A stretch of DNA of 64,000 bases from assembly GCF_000013665.1 (NCBI RefSeq), contig NC_007912.1, forward strand, positions 1,240,001 through 1,304,000. The letters run 5' to 3'. The translations under genes were made by a program, and so were the position numbers. Source of the stretch: Saccharophagus degradans 2-40. GTDB lineage: Bacteria; Pseudomonadota; Gammaproteobacteria; Pseudomonadales; Cellvibrionaceae. The notes beneath the pieces were generated by a model. That model had not been told where the DNA came from and did not search any database. It worked only from the letters and a program-made list of their open reading frames with translations. Positions 9,390 to 18,887 of this stretch are shown in pieces; position 1 is the first letter of the stretch; every line of letters starts with the position of its first letter.

Positions 9390-9656
9390 ATGACTGAAGC
9401 AAAAAAATTGGTACGTACGCTAACAGGTAAAGTTGTTAGCGACAAAATGGAAAAGTCTATCGTTGTTCTGATCGAGCGTCGAGTGAAGCACCCCGTTTAC
9501 GGCAAGTACGTGAGTAAATCTACTAAGATGAAAGCGCACGACGAAGCGAACGATTGCAAAATTGGCGATACCGTAACCATCGCTGAGTCTCGTCCTCTAT
9601 CGAAAACAAAGTCTTGGACTTTGGTTAAAATCGAAGAGCGAGCTACCCAGATATAA
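9390..9656 (+). CDS. rpsQ: 30S ribosomal protein S17
   Basis: This 88-residue OB-fold protein binds the 5' domain of 16S r[23 protein letters not shown] and [20 protein letters not shown] match the family closely. It starts ten bases after rpmC and closes the S10 operon as organised in E. coli. No terminator or clear promoter is visible before rplN, so the S10 and spc units may be co-transcribed. Confidence 0.97.
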   Translation: MTEAKKLVRTLTGKVVSDKMEKSIVVLIERRVKHPVYGKYVSKSTKMKAHDEANDCKIGDTVTIAESRPLSKTKSWTLVKIEERATQI

Positions 9657-9693
9657 TCTGGCTGCGACTAGATAGAGATTTCGGAGAAAAACG

Positions 9694-10062
9694 ATGATTC
9701 AAACGCAAAGCTATTTGGATGTGGCCGACAACAGTGGTGCCCGTCGAGTGATGTGTATCAAGGTATTGGGCGGTTCACACCGTCGTTATGCCGGTGTAGG
9801 CGACATCATTAAAGTTACCGTAAAAGAAGCAATTCCTCGCGGTAAAGTTAAAAAAGGCCAGGTAATGAATGCTGTTGTTGTACGCACCAAAAAAGGTGTA
9901 CGCCGCGCAGATGGGTCTTTGATTCGCTTCGACGATAATGCTGCAGTGATACTGAATGCTCAGAATGCACCTGTAGGGACCCGTATTTTTGGGCCAGTAA
10001 CTCGTGAGCTTCGCGGTGAGAAGTTCATGAAGATTATCTCTTTGGCACCAGAAGTACTTTAA
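9694..10062 (+). CDS. rplN: 50S ribosomal protein L14
   Basis: At 122 residues it is nearly identical to enteric L14, beginning [21 protein letters not shown]14 forms an intersubunit bridge and binds the silencing factor RsfS. It is the first gene of the classic spc operon, here only 37 bases after rpsQ with a TTTCGGAGAAA ribosome-binding site. Confidence 0.98.
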
Positions 10063-10095
10063 GTACTTCCAGGCCGAGTGTGAGAGGTTAATGTT

Positions 10096-10413
10096 ATGCG
10101 TAAAATTAAACGTAATGACGAAGTGATAGTTATCACGGGTAAAGACAAAGGGAAACGCGGTAAAGTTAATCGTGTATTGTCTGATGATCGCTTGATTGTT
10201 TCTGGTGTTCAAATCATCAAGAAGCACCAAAAACCAAATCCGCAAATGGGTATAGCGGGTGGAATCATCGAAAAAGAAGCGCCAATACAAGCTTCAAACG
10301 TAGCCATTTTTAACCCAGCCACCAACAAAGCAGATCGCGTTGGTTTCAAGCTGCAGGAAGACGGCAACAAGATTAGAGTTTTCAAGTCCAATGGCGAAGC
10401 TATTGACGCATAA
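10096..10413 (+). CDS. rplX: 50S ribosomal protein L24
   Basis: This 105-residue assembly initiator carries an N-terminal KOW motif ([19 protein letters not shown]) and a C-terminal region with [13 protein letters not shown]. It contacts domain I of 23S rRNA near the exit tunnel. A GAGAGG site lies before the ATG. It is in the standard position between rplN and rplE. Confidence 0.97.
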   Translation: MRKIKRNDEVIVITGKDKGKRGKVNRVLSDDRLIVSGVQIIKKHQKPNPQMGIAGGIIEKEAPIQASNVAIFNPATNKADRVGFKLQEDGNKIRVFKSNGEAIDA

Positions 10414-10444
10414 TCGCGCTACCAGCTGATTGAGTGGAAAAAAC

Positions 10445-10984
10445 ATGGCTAGGCTTAAAGAAATATACAAGAAAGAAATCGCTCCGAAACTTCTTAAAGA
10501 TTTGGAGCTTAAGAATCCGATGGAGATTCCTCGCATTACTAAAATCACCCTAAACATGGGTGTTGGTGAGGCTCTTGCGGATAAAAAAGTTTTAGAGAAC
10601 GCAGTAAGCGACCTAGAGAAAATCGCAGGTCAAAAAGCTGTTGTTACTCGTGCAAGAAAATCTATCGCGGGCTTTAAAGTTCGTGAAGGTTGGCCGATTG
10701 GTTGTAAAGTAACTTTGCGCAGCGACAGAATGTATGAGTTTCTTGATCGTTTGATCAGTATCTCCATTCCTCGTATTCGTGACTTCCGTGGTATTAGTCC
10801 GAAGCAGTTCGACGGACGCGGTAACTTTTCAATGGGCGTGAGTGAGCAAATCATATTCCCAGAGATCGATTACGATAAAATCGATAAGCTGCGTGGTTTG
10901 GACATTTGTATTTCAACAACAGCTCGCAACAATGACGAAGGTCGTGCATTGTTAAAAGCGTTTAACTTCCCGTTTAAAGGGTAG
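10445..10984 (+). CDS. rplE: 50S ribosomal protein L5
   Basis: This 179-residue protein holds 5S rRNA in the central protuberance and contacts P-site tRNA. The motifs [26 protein letters not shown] and [17 protein letters not shown] are conserved. An in-frame TTG at 10430 would add five residues, but the ATG at 10445 ([11 protein letters not shown]) matches the family N-terminus and has GTGGAAAA upstream. Confidence 0.97.
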   Translation: MARLKEIYKKEIAPKLLKDLELKNPMEIPRITKITLNMGVGEALADKKVLENAVSDLEKIAGQKAVVTRARKSIAGFKVREGWPIGCKVTLRSDRMYEFLDRLISISIPRIRDFRGISPKQFDGRGNFSMGVSEQIIFPEIDYDKIDKLRGLDICISTTARNNDEGRALLKAFNFPFKG

Positions 10985-10997
10985 GGGTTGATCGGAA

Positions 10998-11303
10998 ATG
11001 GCTAAGAAGTCAATGATAGCTCGCGAAACAAAGCGTGCAAAAACAGTTGAAAAGTACGCTGCAAAGCGCGCTGAACTAAAAGCAATCATCAATAATCACG
11101 AGTCTTCCGACGATCAGATCTGGGAAGCACAATTGAAGTTGCAAAAGTTACCTCGCGATGCGAGTCCCAGTCGTCAGCAACGTCGCTGTCGTATTACAGG
11201 TCGTCCGCACGCCGTTTATCGCAAGTTCGGCTTATGCCGTAACAAATTGCGTGAAGCTGCCATGCGTGGTGATGTGCCAGGTCTAGTTAAGGCTAGCTGG
11301 TAG
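10998..11303 (+). CDS. rpsN: 30S ribosomal protein S14 (long, zinc-free form)
   Basis: At 101 residues this is the long S14 lacking the CxxC zinc ribbon of the short form, as in most gammaproteobacteria. [20 protein letters not shown] and the C-terminal [20 protein letters not shown] identify it. It follows rplE by 13 bases. Confidence 0.97.
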   Translation: MAKKSMIARETKRAKTVEKYAAKRAELKAIINNHESSDDQIWEAQLKLQKLPRDASPSRQQRRCRITGRPHAVYRKFGLCRNKLREAAMRGDVPGLVKASW

Positions 11304-11331
11304 AGCTTGGGTTAGTTAGGAGCAGATTGCT

Positions 11332-11724
11332 ATGAGTATGCAAGACCCTATAGCCGATATGTTGACTCGCATTCGTAATGCGCAGCAAGTAGGCAAAACA
11401 TCAGTAACCATGCCGTCTTCTAAGTTAAAAAAGAGCATCGCTGGTGTTCTTAAAGAAGAAGGTTATGTTGGAGAGTTCTCTGTAAACGACGCTGCTAAAG
11501 CTGAGTTAACAGTAGAGCTTAAGTATTTTGAAGGTAAGCCAGTTATTGCTGAGTTAGATCGTGTTAGCCGTCCAGGTTTACGCTCTTACGTTGGCAAAGA
11601 CGAACTACCTTCAGTTCGTGGCGGGTTGGGCATTGCTATTGTTTCAACCAGTAAGGGTGTTATGACCGACCGTGCTGCTCGCGCTGCAGGAGTTGGTGGT
11701 GAGATTCTCTGTACTGTCTTCTAA
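11332..11724 (+). CDS. rpsH: 30S ribosomal protein S8
   Basis: S8 (130 residues) binds the 16S central domain; in E. coli it represses the spc operon by binding a similar site near the rplE start. [18 protein letters not shown] and the C-terminal [19 protein letters not shown] are canonical. A TTAGGAGCAG ribosome-binding site precedes it. Confidence 0.97.
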   Translation: MSMQDPIADMLTRIRNAQQVGKTSVTMPSSKLKKSIAGVLKEEGYVGEFSVNDAAKAELTVELKYFEGKPVIAELDRVSRPGLRSYVGKDELPSVRGGLGIAIVSTSKGVMTDRAARAAGVGGEILCTVF

Positions 11725-11762
11725 TTAGACAGTCTAACGAAAAGAATTAACGGGTATTCGTC

Positions 11763-12296
11763 ATGTCACGTGTTGCAAATAATCCAGTACAGTTGCCTTC
11801 TGGAGTACAGGTCGACCTTAAAGGTAGTGACCTGTCTGTTAAAGGCAGTAAAGGCGCTATGTCTTTATCAGTTCACAGTAGCGTTGCCGTCGTACAAGAA
11901 GACAACGTACTTACTTTTGCTGCTAAAGATGGGGCCAAGAGCTCTAAGGCAATGGCTGGTACTGTACGCTCATTGGTAAATAACATGGTTACCGGTGTAA
12001 GCGTTGGTTTTGAGAAAAAATTACAGTTGGTCGGTGTTGGTTACCGGACAAAAGTAACGGGCAATGTTTTAAACCTAACTTTAGGTTTCTCTCACCCAGT
12101 AGATTATGTATTGCCTGAAGGTGTAACAGCTGAAACACCAACTCAGACTGAAATCGTTCTGAAATGTTCTGATAAACAGTTGTTGGGTCAAGTTGCTGCA
12201 GAAATCAGAGCTTTCCGTCCACCAGAGCCATACAAAGGCAAGGGTGTTCGCTATGCTGACGAGAACGTTCGTCGTAAAGAAGCGAAGAAAAAGTAA
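11763..12296 (+). CDS. rplF: 50S ribosomal protein L6
   Basis: This 177-residue protein near the factor-binding site has two similar domains. [32 protein letters not shown] and the C-terminal motif [16 protein letters not shown] are diagnostic. It lies in the expected order between rpsH and rplR. Confidence 0.97.
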   Translation: MSRVANNPVQLPSGVQVDLKGSDLSVKGSKGAMSLSVHSSVAVVQEDNVLTFAAKDGAKSSKAMAGTVRSLVNNMVTGVSVGFEKKLQLVGVGYRTKVTGNVLNLTLGFSHPVDYVLPEGVTAETPTQTEIVLKCSDKQLLGQVAAEIRAFRPPEPYKGKGVRYADENVRRKEAKKK

Positions 12297-12365
12297 CAGC
12301 AAGTAAAACTGGCAGTCGGGCCTAATCGGCCCGCAATGCGCTCCTTGAAGTCAGGATTTTGGATT

Positions 12366-12716
12366 ATGAACGCTAAGAAACAGTCAAGAATACGTCGCGC
12401 GCGACGAGCTCGAGCAAAAATGAAAGAGCTCGGTGTGAGCCGTCTTTGCGTTAATAGAACTCCGCGTCACATATACGCACAGGTTATCTCCGCTGAGGGT
12501 GATCGTGTAGTGGCGAGTGCTTCTACGTTAGACAAAGATCTACGTAGTGGTTCTACGGGTAATAGAGACGCTGCTTCTGCAGTTGGTAAATTGATAGCAG
12601 AGCGAGCAAAGGCTGCTGGTGTTAGTACCGTTGCATTTGATCGCAGTGGTTTCAAATACCATGGTCGAGTAAAAGCGCTTGCAGATGCTGCACGTGAAGG
12701 CGGATTGGAATTCTAA
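12366..12716 (+). CDS. rplR: 50S ribosomal protein L18
   Basis: L18 mediates 5S rRNA attachment to the large subunit. From the ATG at 12366 the product is 116 residues, close to E. coli (117), with the arginine-rich N-terminus [17 protein letters not shown] and the C-terminal [21 protein letters not shown] longer in-frame start at 12336 adds ten residues without family support; the ATG at 12366 is therefore preferred. Confidence 0.96.
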   Translation: MNAKKQSRIRRARRARAKMKELGVSRLCVNRTPRHIYAQVISAEGDRVVASASTLDKDLRSGSTGNRDAASAVGKLIAERAKAAGVSTVAFDRSGFKYHGRVKALADAAREGGLEF

Positions 12717-12726
12717 AGGTTAAATT

Positions 12727-13239
12727 ATGTCGCAACAAAACAAACGAGAAGACAGCAACGCCGAAGGTTTGCAAGAGAAGCTTGTTCAGGTTAACCGTGT
12801 TGCTAAAACCGTTAAAGGTGGTCGCATCTTTGGTTTCACCGCTCTTACAGTTGTTGGTGATGGTAACGGTAAAGTAGGTTTTGGTCGTGGTAAGGCTCGT
12901 GAAGTACCAATTGCTATTCAAAAAGCAATGGAAGCTGCACGCCGTAACATGATCCAAGTTGAGTTAGATGGTGATACCATCCAATACCCAACTAAAGGCC
13001 GTCACGGAGCTTCTAAAGTTTATATGCAGCCTGCTTCTGCTGGTACTGGTGTAATTGCCGGTGGCGCAATGCGAGCTGTTTTGGAAATCGCTGGCGTACA
13101 GAACGTTTTGGCTAAGTGCTACGGGTCTACCAACCCAGTAAACGTTGTACGAGCTACATTTGAAGCTTTGCGCGCTATGTCATCACCCGAGCGTGTTGCA
13201 GCTAAGCGTGGCAAATCAGTTGAAGAAATCATAGGTTAA
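12727..13239 (+). CDS. rpsE: 30S ribosomal protein S5
   Basis: This 170-residue protein acts in translational fidelity with S4. [20 protein letters not shown] carries the loop where spectinomycin-resistance changes occur in other bacteria, and [20 protein letters not shown] follows. It starts ten bases after rplR. Confidence 0.97.
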   Translation: MSQQNKREDSNAEGLQEKLVQVNRVAKTVKGGRIFGFTALTVVGDGNGKVGFGRGKAREVPIAIQKAMEAARRNMIQVELDGDTIQYPTKGRHGASKVYMQPASAGTGVIAGGAMRAVLEIAGVQNVLAKCYGSTNPVNVVRATFEALRAMSSPERVAAKRGKSVEEIIG

Positions 13240-13280
13240 TCACGCAGCTTTTTTGCGTTATTTAATAGACGGGCATAGCC

Positions 13281-13466
13281 ATGGCTAAGAAAACTGTAAA
13301 AGTTACTCAGGTTAAGAGTTCATCAGGTCGCTTAAAAGCACACAGAGCCTGTATCTCTGGTTTGGGATTACGTCGTATTGGGCACACCGTGGAAGTAGAA
13401 GATACTCCTTCTGTGCGCGGTATGATCAATAAAGTTTATTATATGGTTCAGGTGGAAGGAGAGTAA
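13281..13466 (+). CDS. rpmD: 50S ribosomal protein L30
   Basis: This small 61-residue protein has [20 protein letters not shown] followed by [20 protein letters not shown], the compact bacterial L30 fold. It lies between rpsE and rplO with one base separating it from rplO, indicating coupled translation. Confidence 0.96.
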   Translation: MAKKTVKVTQVKSSSGRLKAHRACISGLGLRRIGHTVEVEDTPSVRGMINKVYYMVQVEGE

Positions 13467-13467
13467 A

Positions 13468-13902
13468 ATGCGTTTAAATACTTTAAGTCCAGCACCTGGC
13501 CGCGTTTCTGCTAAGAAGCGTGTAGGTCGCGGTATCGGTAGTGGTTTAGGTAAGACTGCAGGCCGTGGTCACAAAGGTTTAAAATCACGTTCTGGTGGTT
13601 CTGTTAAGCCTGGTTTCGAAGGCGGTCAGATGCCTTTGCAGAAGCGTCTACCTAAGTTTGGTTTTACTAGCCGTATTTCTCGCGTAACTGCAGAAGTTCG
13701 TTTAGCTGAGCTAAACAAAGTGGAAGCTGATATTATTGATATCGAAGCCTTAAGAGCTGCAGACTTGATTGATAACAATATCAAACGAGCCAAAGTATTT
13801 CTTTCTGGCGAGTTAACCAAAGCTGTTACAATAAAAGGCTTGATGGTTACTAAAGGTGCTAAAGCAGCAATCGAAGCTGCTGGCGGAAAGATTGAAGAAT
13901 AA
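13468..13902 (+). CDS. rplO: 50S ribosomal protein L15
   Basis: This late-assembly 50S protein (144 residues) has the glycine-rich N-terminal tail [17 protein letters not shown] and the segment [18 protein letters not shown], both diagnostic. The GGAGAG site that starts it is located at the end of rpmD. Confidence 0.97.
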   Translation: MRLNTLSPAPGRVSAKKRVGRGIGSGLGKTAGRGHKGLKSRSGGSVKPGFEGGQMPLQKRLPKFGFTSRISRVTAEVRLAELNKVEADIIDIEALRAADLIDNNIKRAKVFLSGELTKAVTIKGLMVTKGAKAAIEAAGGKIEE

Positions 13903-13931
13903 TCGATCAACCGAACAGTAAGGTAATTTGA

Positions 13932-15275
13932 ATGGCCACGCCAGGTAACATGCAGGTTGGTAATCAAAAAGGTTTGGGCGAGCTTTGGGCTCGCCTAAAA
14001 TTTTTGCTGTTAGCGATTTTTATTTATCGCTTAGGTACTCATATACCAGTTCCTGGTATTGATCCCGAACAAATCGCTCAAATGTTTAACCGCAACCAAG
14101 GTACATTCTTGGGTATGTTAAACATGTTCTCTGGCGGTGCTTGGGAGCGTATGAGTATTTTGGCTCTTGGTATTATGCCGTACATTTCTGCTTCTATTAT
14201 TATGCAGATGATGGCAGCAGTTACCCCGTCTTTAGAAGCATTAAAGAAAGAGGGTGAGTCAGGCAGAAGAAAGATCAGTCAGTACACTCGCTACTTGACC
14301 GTTGCGTTGGCTTTAATTCAAGCATTTGTAATGGTTGCAGGTTTAGCTGGTCAAGGCATGGCTTATGCCGGCTTGGCGCCACTTAGCTTTTATGTCATTG
14401 CGGTTACTTCATTGGTAACTGGTGCTGTATTCATGATGTGGTTGGGTGAGCAAGTAACTGAAAGAGGTATCGGCAACGGTATTTCTATGCTGATTTTCGC
14501 AGGTATTGTTGCTGGTTTGCCGGGCGCCGTAGGTCAGGCGTTCGAAAGTGCGCGTCAAGGCGACTTACACCCTATAGCGTTATTAGCGATAGGTTTGGCT
14601 GCTGTAGCAATTGTTTGGTTTGTTGTGAGAATGGAGCGCGGCCAGCGTCGCATAACTATTCAGTACGCTCGTCGCCAGTCTGGTCGTCAAGCTTACTCTG
14701 CACAAACAAGTCATTTGCCGCTAAAAATCAACATGGCTGGTGTTATACCGGTTATTTTTGCGAGCAGTATTTTATTGTTCCCTGCTTCAATCGCGCAGTG
14801 GTTCGGTAATGCATCAGAGGGTAAAACCGCTGTAATCTTACAGGAGATTGCGTTGGCTTTAGGGCCCGGCCAATGGTTGAACTTTGTGGTGTTCGGTGCG
14901 TTAATCATCTTGTTCTGTTTTGTTTACACGGCAATGATGTATAACCCGAAAGAAGTTGCAGATAATTTAAAGCGTGGTGGTGCGTATATTCCAGGTATTC
15001 GACCTGGTGACCAGTCCGCTAAATATATTGATGGAGTATTGACTCGCTTAACAGTGGTTGGTTCTCTTTATATTGCTGCAGTCGCTTTATTGCCTCAGTT
15101 TTTGATGGTTGCGGCTGATGTACCTTTCTACTTAGGTGGTACTTCATTACTTATCGTTGTGGTAGTGGTGATGGACTTTATGTCCCAAGTGCAATCGCAT
15201 TTGATGTCACATCAATACGATTCAGTCATGAAAAAAGCAAATTTGCAGAGTTACGGTAAAGGCGCAACTCGTTAA
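13932..15275 (+). CDS. secY: Protein translocase subunit SecY
   Basis: SecY (447 residues) is the channel-forming subunit of the SecYEG translocon in the inner membrane. Ten transmembrane segments can be followed. RLGTHIPVPGIDPEQI near helix 1, the SIIMQMMAAVTPSLE region and YNPKEVADNLKRGGAYIPGI in the fifth cytoplasmic loop are highly conserved. It is in its usual place near the end of the spc operon. Confidence 0.98.
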   Translation: MATPGNMQVGNQKGLGELWARLKFLLLAIFIYRLGTHIPVPGIDPEQIAQMFNRNQGTFLGMLNMFSGGAWERMSILALGIMPYISASIIMQMMAAVTPSLEALKKEGESGRRKISQYTRYLTVALALIQAFVMVAGLAGQGMAYAGLAPLSFYVIAVTSLVTGAVFMMWLGEQVTERGIGNGISMLIFAGIVAGLPGAVGQAFESARQGDLHPIALLAIGLAAVAIVWFVVRMERGQRRITIQYARRQSGRQAYSAQTSHLPLKINMAGVIPVIFASSILLFPASIAQWFGNASEGKTAVILQEIALALGPGQWLNFVVFGALIILFCFVYTAMMYNPKEVADNLKRGGAYIPGIRPGDQSAKYIDGVLTRLTVVGSLYIAAVALLPQFLMVAADVPFYLGGTSLLIVVVVVMDFMSQVQSHLMSHQYDSVMKKANLQSYGKGATR

Positions 15276-15296
15276 ATAAACTCGAGGTTTTGAAAA

Positions 15297-15413
15297 ATGA
15301 AAGTTCGTGCTTCAATTAAAAAAATGTGTCGCAATTGCAAATTAGTTCGTCGTAAGGGCGTATTAAGAGTTATTTGCTCCGCAGAGCCACGTCATAAGCA
15401 GCGTCAAGGCTAA
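15297..15413 (+). CDS. rpmJ: 50S ribosomal protein L36 (zinc-binding form)
   Basis: This 38-residue protein completes the spc operon. [20 protein letters not shown] starts it, and Cys11, Cys14, Cys27 and His33 form the zinc-ribbon site of the C+ form. It begins 21 bases after the secY stop, preceded by CTCGAGGTTTTG. Confidence 0.96.
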   Translation: MKVRASIKKMCRNCKLVRRKGVLRVICSAEPRHKQRQG

Positions 15414-15426
15414 GACTGGTAGATTT

Positions 15427-15511
15427 CACCTTGTTGCAACAAGGCTAAAAATGCAAAACAAGGTGTTGAGTCTAAAATAGACCAAAGCCTATCAAAGATT
15501 CAGTCTTTGAT
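15427..15511 (+). promoter_or_regulatory. Structured leader between rpmJ and rpsM with alternative hairpins
   Basis: CCTTGTTGCAACAAGG (15429-15444) is a perfect 16-base palindrome. The same left arm, extended to CACCTTGTT (15427-15435), is also fully complementary to AACAAGGTG (15457-15465), so two structures compete. A further perfect hairpin follows: ATCAAAGA-ttcag-TCTTTGAT (15491-15511). The position, just before the alpha operon, suggests autoregulation by S4 as in E. coli, which is inference. Confidence 0.5.
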
Positions 15512-15532
15512 GAATTGGAGGCGTTAACTGTC

Positions 15533-15566
15533 GCTCGATGGGAAACCATCGGGCTATTGCTTTTTT
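15533..15566 (+). terminator. Terminator or attenuator upstream of rpsM
   Basis: GCTCGATGG-gaaa-CCATCGGGC forms a nine-pair stem (one G-T) followed by TATTGCTTTTTTG. It can end the spc transcript, or attenuate transcription into rpsM. A weak possible promoter (TTGCTT, 17 bases, TATCCT ending at 15585) lies over and after it. Confidence 0.7.
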
Positions 15567-15659
15567 GTGGCATAACCGCTATCCTTCCGCGCCTTTGCGC
15601 AGTGGGATGGCTTATGTCACTGTTAGCGCTGAATATCTTATCTTTTTGGAGTAATCTGA

Positions 15660-16016
15660 ATGGCTCGAATAGCTGGTGTCAACATACCAGATCATAAACA
15701 TGCCGTCATCTCCCTGACCTACGTCTATGGGATTGGTCGCACTAAGGCAAAGCAAATATGCTCCGCCGCAGGCGTTGCTGAGTCAACCAAAATTGGTGAC
15801 TTAAGCGAAGAGCAGGTTGATACGATTCGTAATGAAGTTGCAAAGTTCACTGTAGAAGGTGATTTGCGTCGTGAAGTATCAATGAACATTAAGCGTTTGA
15901 TGGATTTGGGCTGCTACCGCGGTCTTCGTCATCGTCGTAATTTGCCAGTGCGTGGGCAACGTTCTAAAACGAACGCCCGTACACGTAAGGGACCACGTAA
16001 GCCTATCAAACGATAG
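15660..16016 (+). CDS. rpsM: 30S ribosomal protein S13
   Basis: This 118-residue head protein forms bridges to the 50S subunit and contacts P-site t[23 protein letters not shown] and the C-terminal [20 protein letters not shown] are canonical. GGAG (15648-15651) lies eight bases before the ATG. It is the first gene of the alpha operon. Confidence 0.98.
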   Translation: MARIAGVNIPDHKHAVISLTYVYGIGRTKAKQICSAAGVAESTKIGDLSEEQVDTIRNEVAKFTVEGDLRREVSMNIKRLMDLGCYRGLRHRRNLPVRGQRSKTNARTRKGPRKPIKR

Positions 16017-16062
16017 AGTCTACTGGTTAAACTAAAACTGAAAGGTTTGGGAAGAGACATCT

Positions 16063-16458
16063 ATGGCTAAGCCAAGTGGTAAGTCAACGACCAAGAAAAA
16101 GGTCAAAAAGACCGTTGTTGACGGAATCGCGCATATTCATGCTTCGTTTAATAACACTATCGTGACGATTACTGATCGTCAGGGTAATACTTTATCTTGG
16201 GCAACTGCGGGCGGTTCTGGTTTCCGCGGTTCTCGTAAAAGTACTCCTTTTGCTGCACAGGTTGCGGCAGAGCGTGCAGGCCAAGCTGCACAAGACTACG
16301 GTCTTAAAAATTTGGATGTAGAAGTTAAGGGTCCTGGTCCGGGTCGTGAGTCAGCTGTACGTGCTTTGAACAATATTGGTTACAAAGTTAACAACATTAC
16401 AGATGTGACACCGATTCCGCACAACGGCTGTCGTCCACCCAAAAAGCGTCGCGTATAA
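16063..16458 (+). CDS. rpsK: 30S ribosomal protein S11
   Basis: This 131-residue platform protein lines the mRNA exit region. [20 protein letters not shown] and the C-terminal [18 protein letters not shown] are essentially invariant. It is followed 12 bases later by rpsD, whose AGGAGGAG site overlaps the end of rpsK. Confidence 0.98.
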   Translation: MAKPSGKSTTKKKVKKTVVDGIAHIHASFNNTIVTITDRQGNTLSWATAGGSGFRGSRKSTPFAAQVAAERAGQAAQDYGLKNLDVEVKGPGPGRESAVRALNNIGYKVNNITDVTPIPHNGCRPPKKRRV

Positions 16459-16470
16459 GGAGGAGTAAGA

Positions 16471-17091
16471 ATGGCTCGTTATATTGGACCAACTTGTAAA
16501 TTATCTCGTCGTGAAGGCACAGATCTGTTCTTAAAGAGCGGTGTGCGTCCACTAGAGTCTAAATGTAAAGCTGAAGCAGCTCCTGGCCAACATGGTCAAC
16601 GTCGCGGTCGTTTGTCTGACTACGGTGTTCAGTTGCGTGAAAAGCAAAAAGTTCGTCGTATTTACGGTGTGTTAGAAAAGCAATTCCGTAACTACTACAA
16701 AGACGCTGCTCGTATCAAAGGCGCTACCGGTGAGAACTTGTTGAAGTTGCTCGAAGGTCGTTTGGATAACGTTGTTTACCGTATGGGCTTCGGCTCTACC
16801 CGTGCAGAATCAAGACAGCTTGTTTCACACAAAGCAATCTTGGTTAACGGTAAAACTGTAAACATCCCTTCATTCCAAGTGAACGTAGGTGACGTGATCT
16901 CTGTTCGTGAGAAGTCTAAGAACCAATTGCGAATTCAAAACTCGTTAGGTATAGCTGGTCAACGCGCTGATGTAGAGTGGGTTGATGTTAATACTGAGAA
17001 GAAGGAAGGCGTGTTTAAGCGTTGTCCAGATCGTGCTGATTTACCAGCCGAGATCAACGAGAACCTCATCGTCGAGCTTTACTCTAAGTAA
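16471..17091 (+). CDS. rpsD: 30S ribosomal protein S4
   Basis: S4 (206 residues) initiates 30S assembly and is the translational repressor of the alpha operon in E. coli. [20 protein letters not shown], the [15 protein letters not shown] region and the S4 RNA-binding domain ([20 protein letters not shown]) are all intact. It is the version without an N-terminal zinc site. Confidence 0.98.
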   Translation: MARYIGPTCKLSRREGTDLFLKSGVRPLESKCKAEAAPGQHGQRRGRLSDYGVQLREKQKVRRIYGVLEKQFRNYYKDAARIKGATGENLLKLLEGRLDNVVYRMGFGSTRAESRQLVSHKAILVNGKTVNIPSFQVNVGDVISVREKSKNQLRIQNSLGIAGQRADVEWVDVNTEKKEGVFKRCPDRADLPAEINENLIVELYSK

Positions 17092-17130
17092 GCTTGAAAT
17101 ATTAAGGAACTACCACTAACGGGTGTGTCT

Positions 17131-18120
17131 ATGCAGAGTGCTGTGAATGAATTTTTGACTCCACGTCACATTGATGTAACCGAATTGGGTCCAACTCGCG
17201 CTAAGGTGGTTTTAGAACCGCTTGAGCGTGGCTTCGGTCACACCTTGGGTAACGCATTGCGTCGTATTCTCCTGTCTTCAATGCCAGGTTGTGCTGTTAC
17301 CGAAGTTGAAATTGACGGGGTGCAACACGAATACAGTGCCATTGAAGGTGTACAGGAAGATGTGATCGAAATTCTTCTGAACCTTAAAAATGTCGCTGTT
17401 GTAATGCACGGTAAGGATCAAGCAGTTCTTAGCCTTAGTAAGCAAGGCCCTGGTGCTGTTACCGCCGGCGATATTCAAGTTGATCACGATATTGAAATTA
17501 AAAATCCTGAGTTAGTAATAGCTAACATCACTTCAGATACGTCGTTAAGCATGCGTTTAACCGTATCTCGTGGTCGCGGCTATCAGCCAGTTGACGCTCG
17601 CGCAACTGACGAAGATGAAACTCGTGCTATTGGTCGTTTGCAATTAGACGCATCTTTCAGCCCAGTACGCCGCTTGGCCTACTCTGTTGAAAGTGCTCGC
17701 GTAGAGCAGCGTACCGACTTGGATAAGTTAGTTTTAGATTTGGAAACAAACGGAACTATCGATCCAGAAGAGGCGATTCGTCGTGCAGCAACTATCTTGC
17801 AACAGCAGTTAGCGGTATTCGTTGACTTAGAAGGCGAGAAAGAAGCTGAGCCTGAGCAGAAAGAAGATCAGATTGATCCTGTCTTACTGCGCCCAGTAGA
17901 CGATTTAGAGCTAACAGTACGTTCTGCGAACTGTTTAAAAGCTGAAAATATCTACTACATAGGTGACTTGATCCAGCGCACAGAAGTTGAGCTGCTTAAG
18001 ACTCCTAACTTAGGTAAAAAGTCACTTACTGAAATCAAAGATATCCTTGCTTCGCGCGGTCTATCTTTGGGTATGCGTTTGGAGAACTGGCCACCGGCTA
18101 GCTTGAAAAACAACGATTAA
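17131..18120 (+). CDS. rpoA: DNA-directed RNA polymerase subunit alpha
   Basis: The alpha subunit dimer scaffolds RNA polymerase assembly and its C-terminal domain contacts UP elements and activators. The N-terminal domain carries [20 protein letters not shown]. The flexible linker is acidic ([14 protein letters not shown]). The alpha-CTD has [20 protein letters not shown] and [13 protein letters not shown]. From the ATG at 17131 the length is 329, the same as E. coli. A GTG two codons upstream (17125) is an alternative start that sits nearer the AAGGAA element. Confidence 0.97.
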   Translation: MQSAVNEFLTPRHIDVTELGPTRAKVVLEPLERGFGHTLGNALRRILLSSMPGCAVTEVEIDGVQHEYSAIEGVQEDVIEILLNLKNVAVVMHGKDQAVLSLSKQGPGAVTAGDIQVDHDIEIKNPELVIANITSDTSLSMRLTVSRGRGYQPVDARATDEDETRAIGRLQLDASFSPVRRLAYSVESARVEQRTDLDKLVLDLETNGTIDPEEAIRRAATILQQQLAVFVDLEGEKEAEPEQKEDQIDPVLLRPVDDLELTVRSANCLKAENIYYIGDLIQRTEVELLKTPNLGKKSLTEIKDILASRGLSLGMRLENWPPASLKNND

Positions 18121-18183
18121 TCATTTCGTTACGAGCTGAGCTGTGAGCTCGGCTCGAAACAAAGATTTGAAAGGTATTGAGTC

Positions 18184-18582
18184 ATGCGTCATCGTCATAG
18201 TGGACGTCAATTAAATAGAAATAGCTCTCACCGTAAAGCTATGTTTAAAAACATGGTAACGTCGTTGGTTGAACATGAATTAATCAAAACGACTTTGCCT
18301 AAAGCAAAAGAGCTTCGCCGTTACGCAGAGCCACTTATCACTTTATCTAAAAGTGATTCAGTAGCTAACCGTCGTTTAGCGTTTGCTCGTTTGGGTAATA
18401 AAGCTACCGTAGGTAAGCTCTTTAACGAGTTAGGCCCACGTTACGAAGGTCGCCCTGGCGGTTACTTGCGTATTATGAAGTGCGGCTTCCGCGCCGGCGA
18501 CAAAGCTCCAATGGCTTATGTTGAACTAGTGGACCGTCCAGCTCCTGTAGCTGCTGAGCCAGTAGAAAGCTCAGAAGATTAA
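18184..18582 (+). CDS. rplQ: 50S ribosomal protein L17
   Basis: This 132-residue protein at the tunnel exit begins [20 protein letters not shown] and contains the segment [20 protein letters not shown]. The last 15 residues are acidic and alanine/proline-rich, a common variable tail. It is the last gene of the alpha operon and is followed by a strong terminator. Confidence 0.97.
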   Translation: MRHRHSGRQLNRNSSHRKAMFKNMVTSLVEHELIKTTLPKAKELRRYAEPLITLSKSDSVANRRLAFARLGNKATVGKLFNELGPRYEGRPGGYLRIMKCGFRAGDKAPMAYVELVDRPAPVAAEPVESSED

Positions 18583-18588
18583 AATAGA

Positions 18589-18614
18589 AACCGGGCTTAG
18601 CCCGGTTTTTTTTC
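18589..18614 (+). terminator. Strong rho-independent terminator of the alpha operon
   Basis: AACCGGGC-tta-GCCCGGTT is followed by eight or more Ts. It lies seven bases after the rplQ stop. Confidence 0.92.
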
Positions 18615-18842
18615 GCCTATATTTGTCTACGTTATATCCCGCCTTTTATTTCCTTCTTTTTGTTCTTTGACCATTCAGTCTTTGTAATCCTCTGCTAATA
18701 TCAACTGCGAAAACGTTATATATGTGTTTAGATGTGCAGAAGGATAACGTGCTAACGAATTAAGTGTTAATTCTCTACCAGTTGTTGCGGTAATGCTCGT
18801 TGGTTTCGCGCTTTTTTCGGCTGTGAGGTCATGTTGGCAATA

Positions 18843-18865
18843 AGCTTGCATCAGGATGCATAGCT
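18843..18865 (+). promoter_or_regulatory. Palindrome just upstream of the malQ ribosome-binding site
   Basis: TGCATC-AG-GATGCA (18847-18860) is flanked by AGCT on both sides (one unpaired base on the right). It ends six bases before the AAGGAG site of malQ. It may be an operator or a leader hairpin. The rest of the 273-base gap after the rplQ terminator shows no gene and no convincing promoter. Confidence 0.4.
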
Positions 18866-18887
18866 ATCTTAAGGAGATTGAGCTTTT

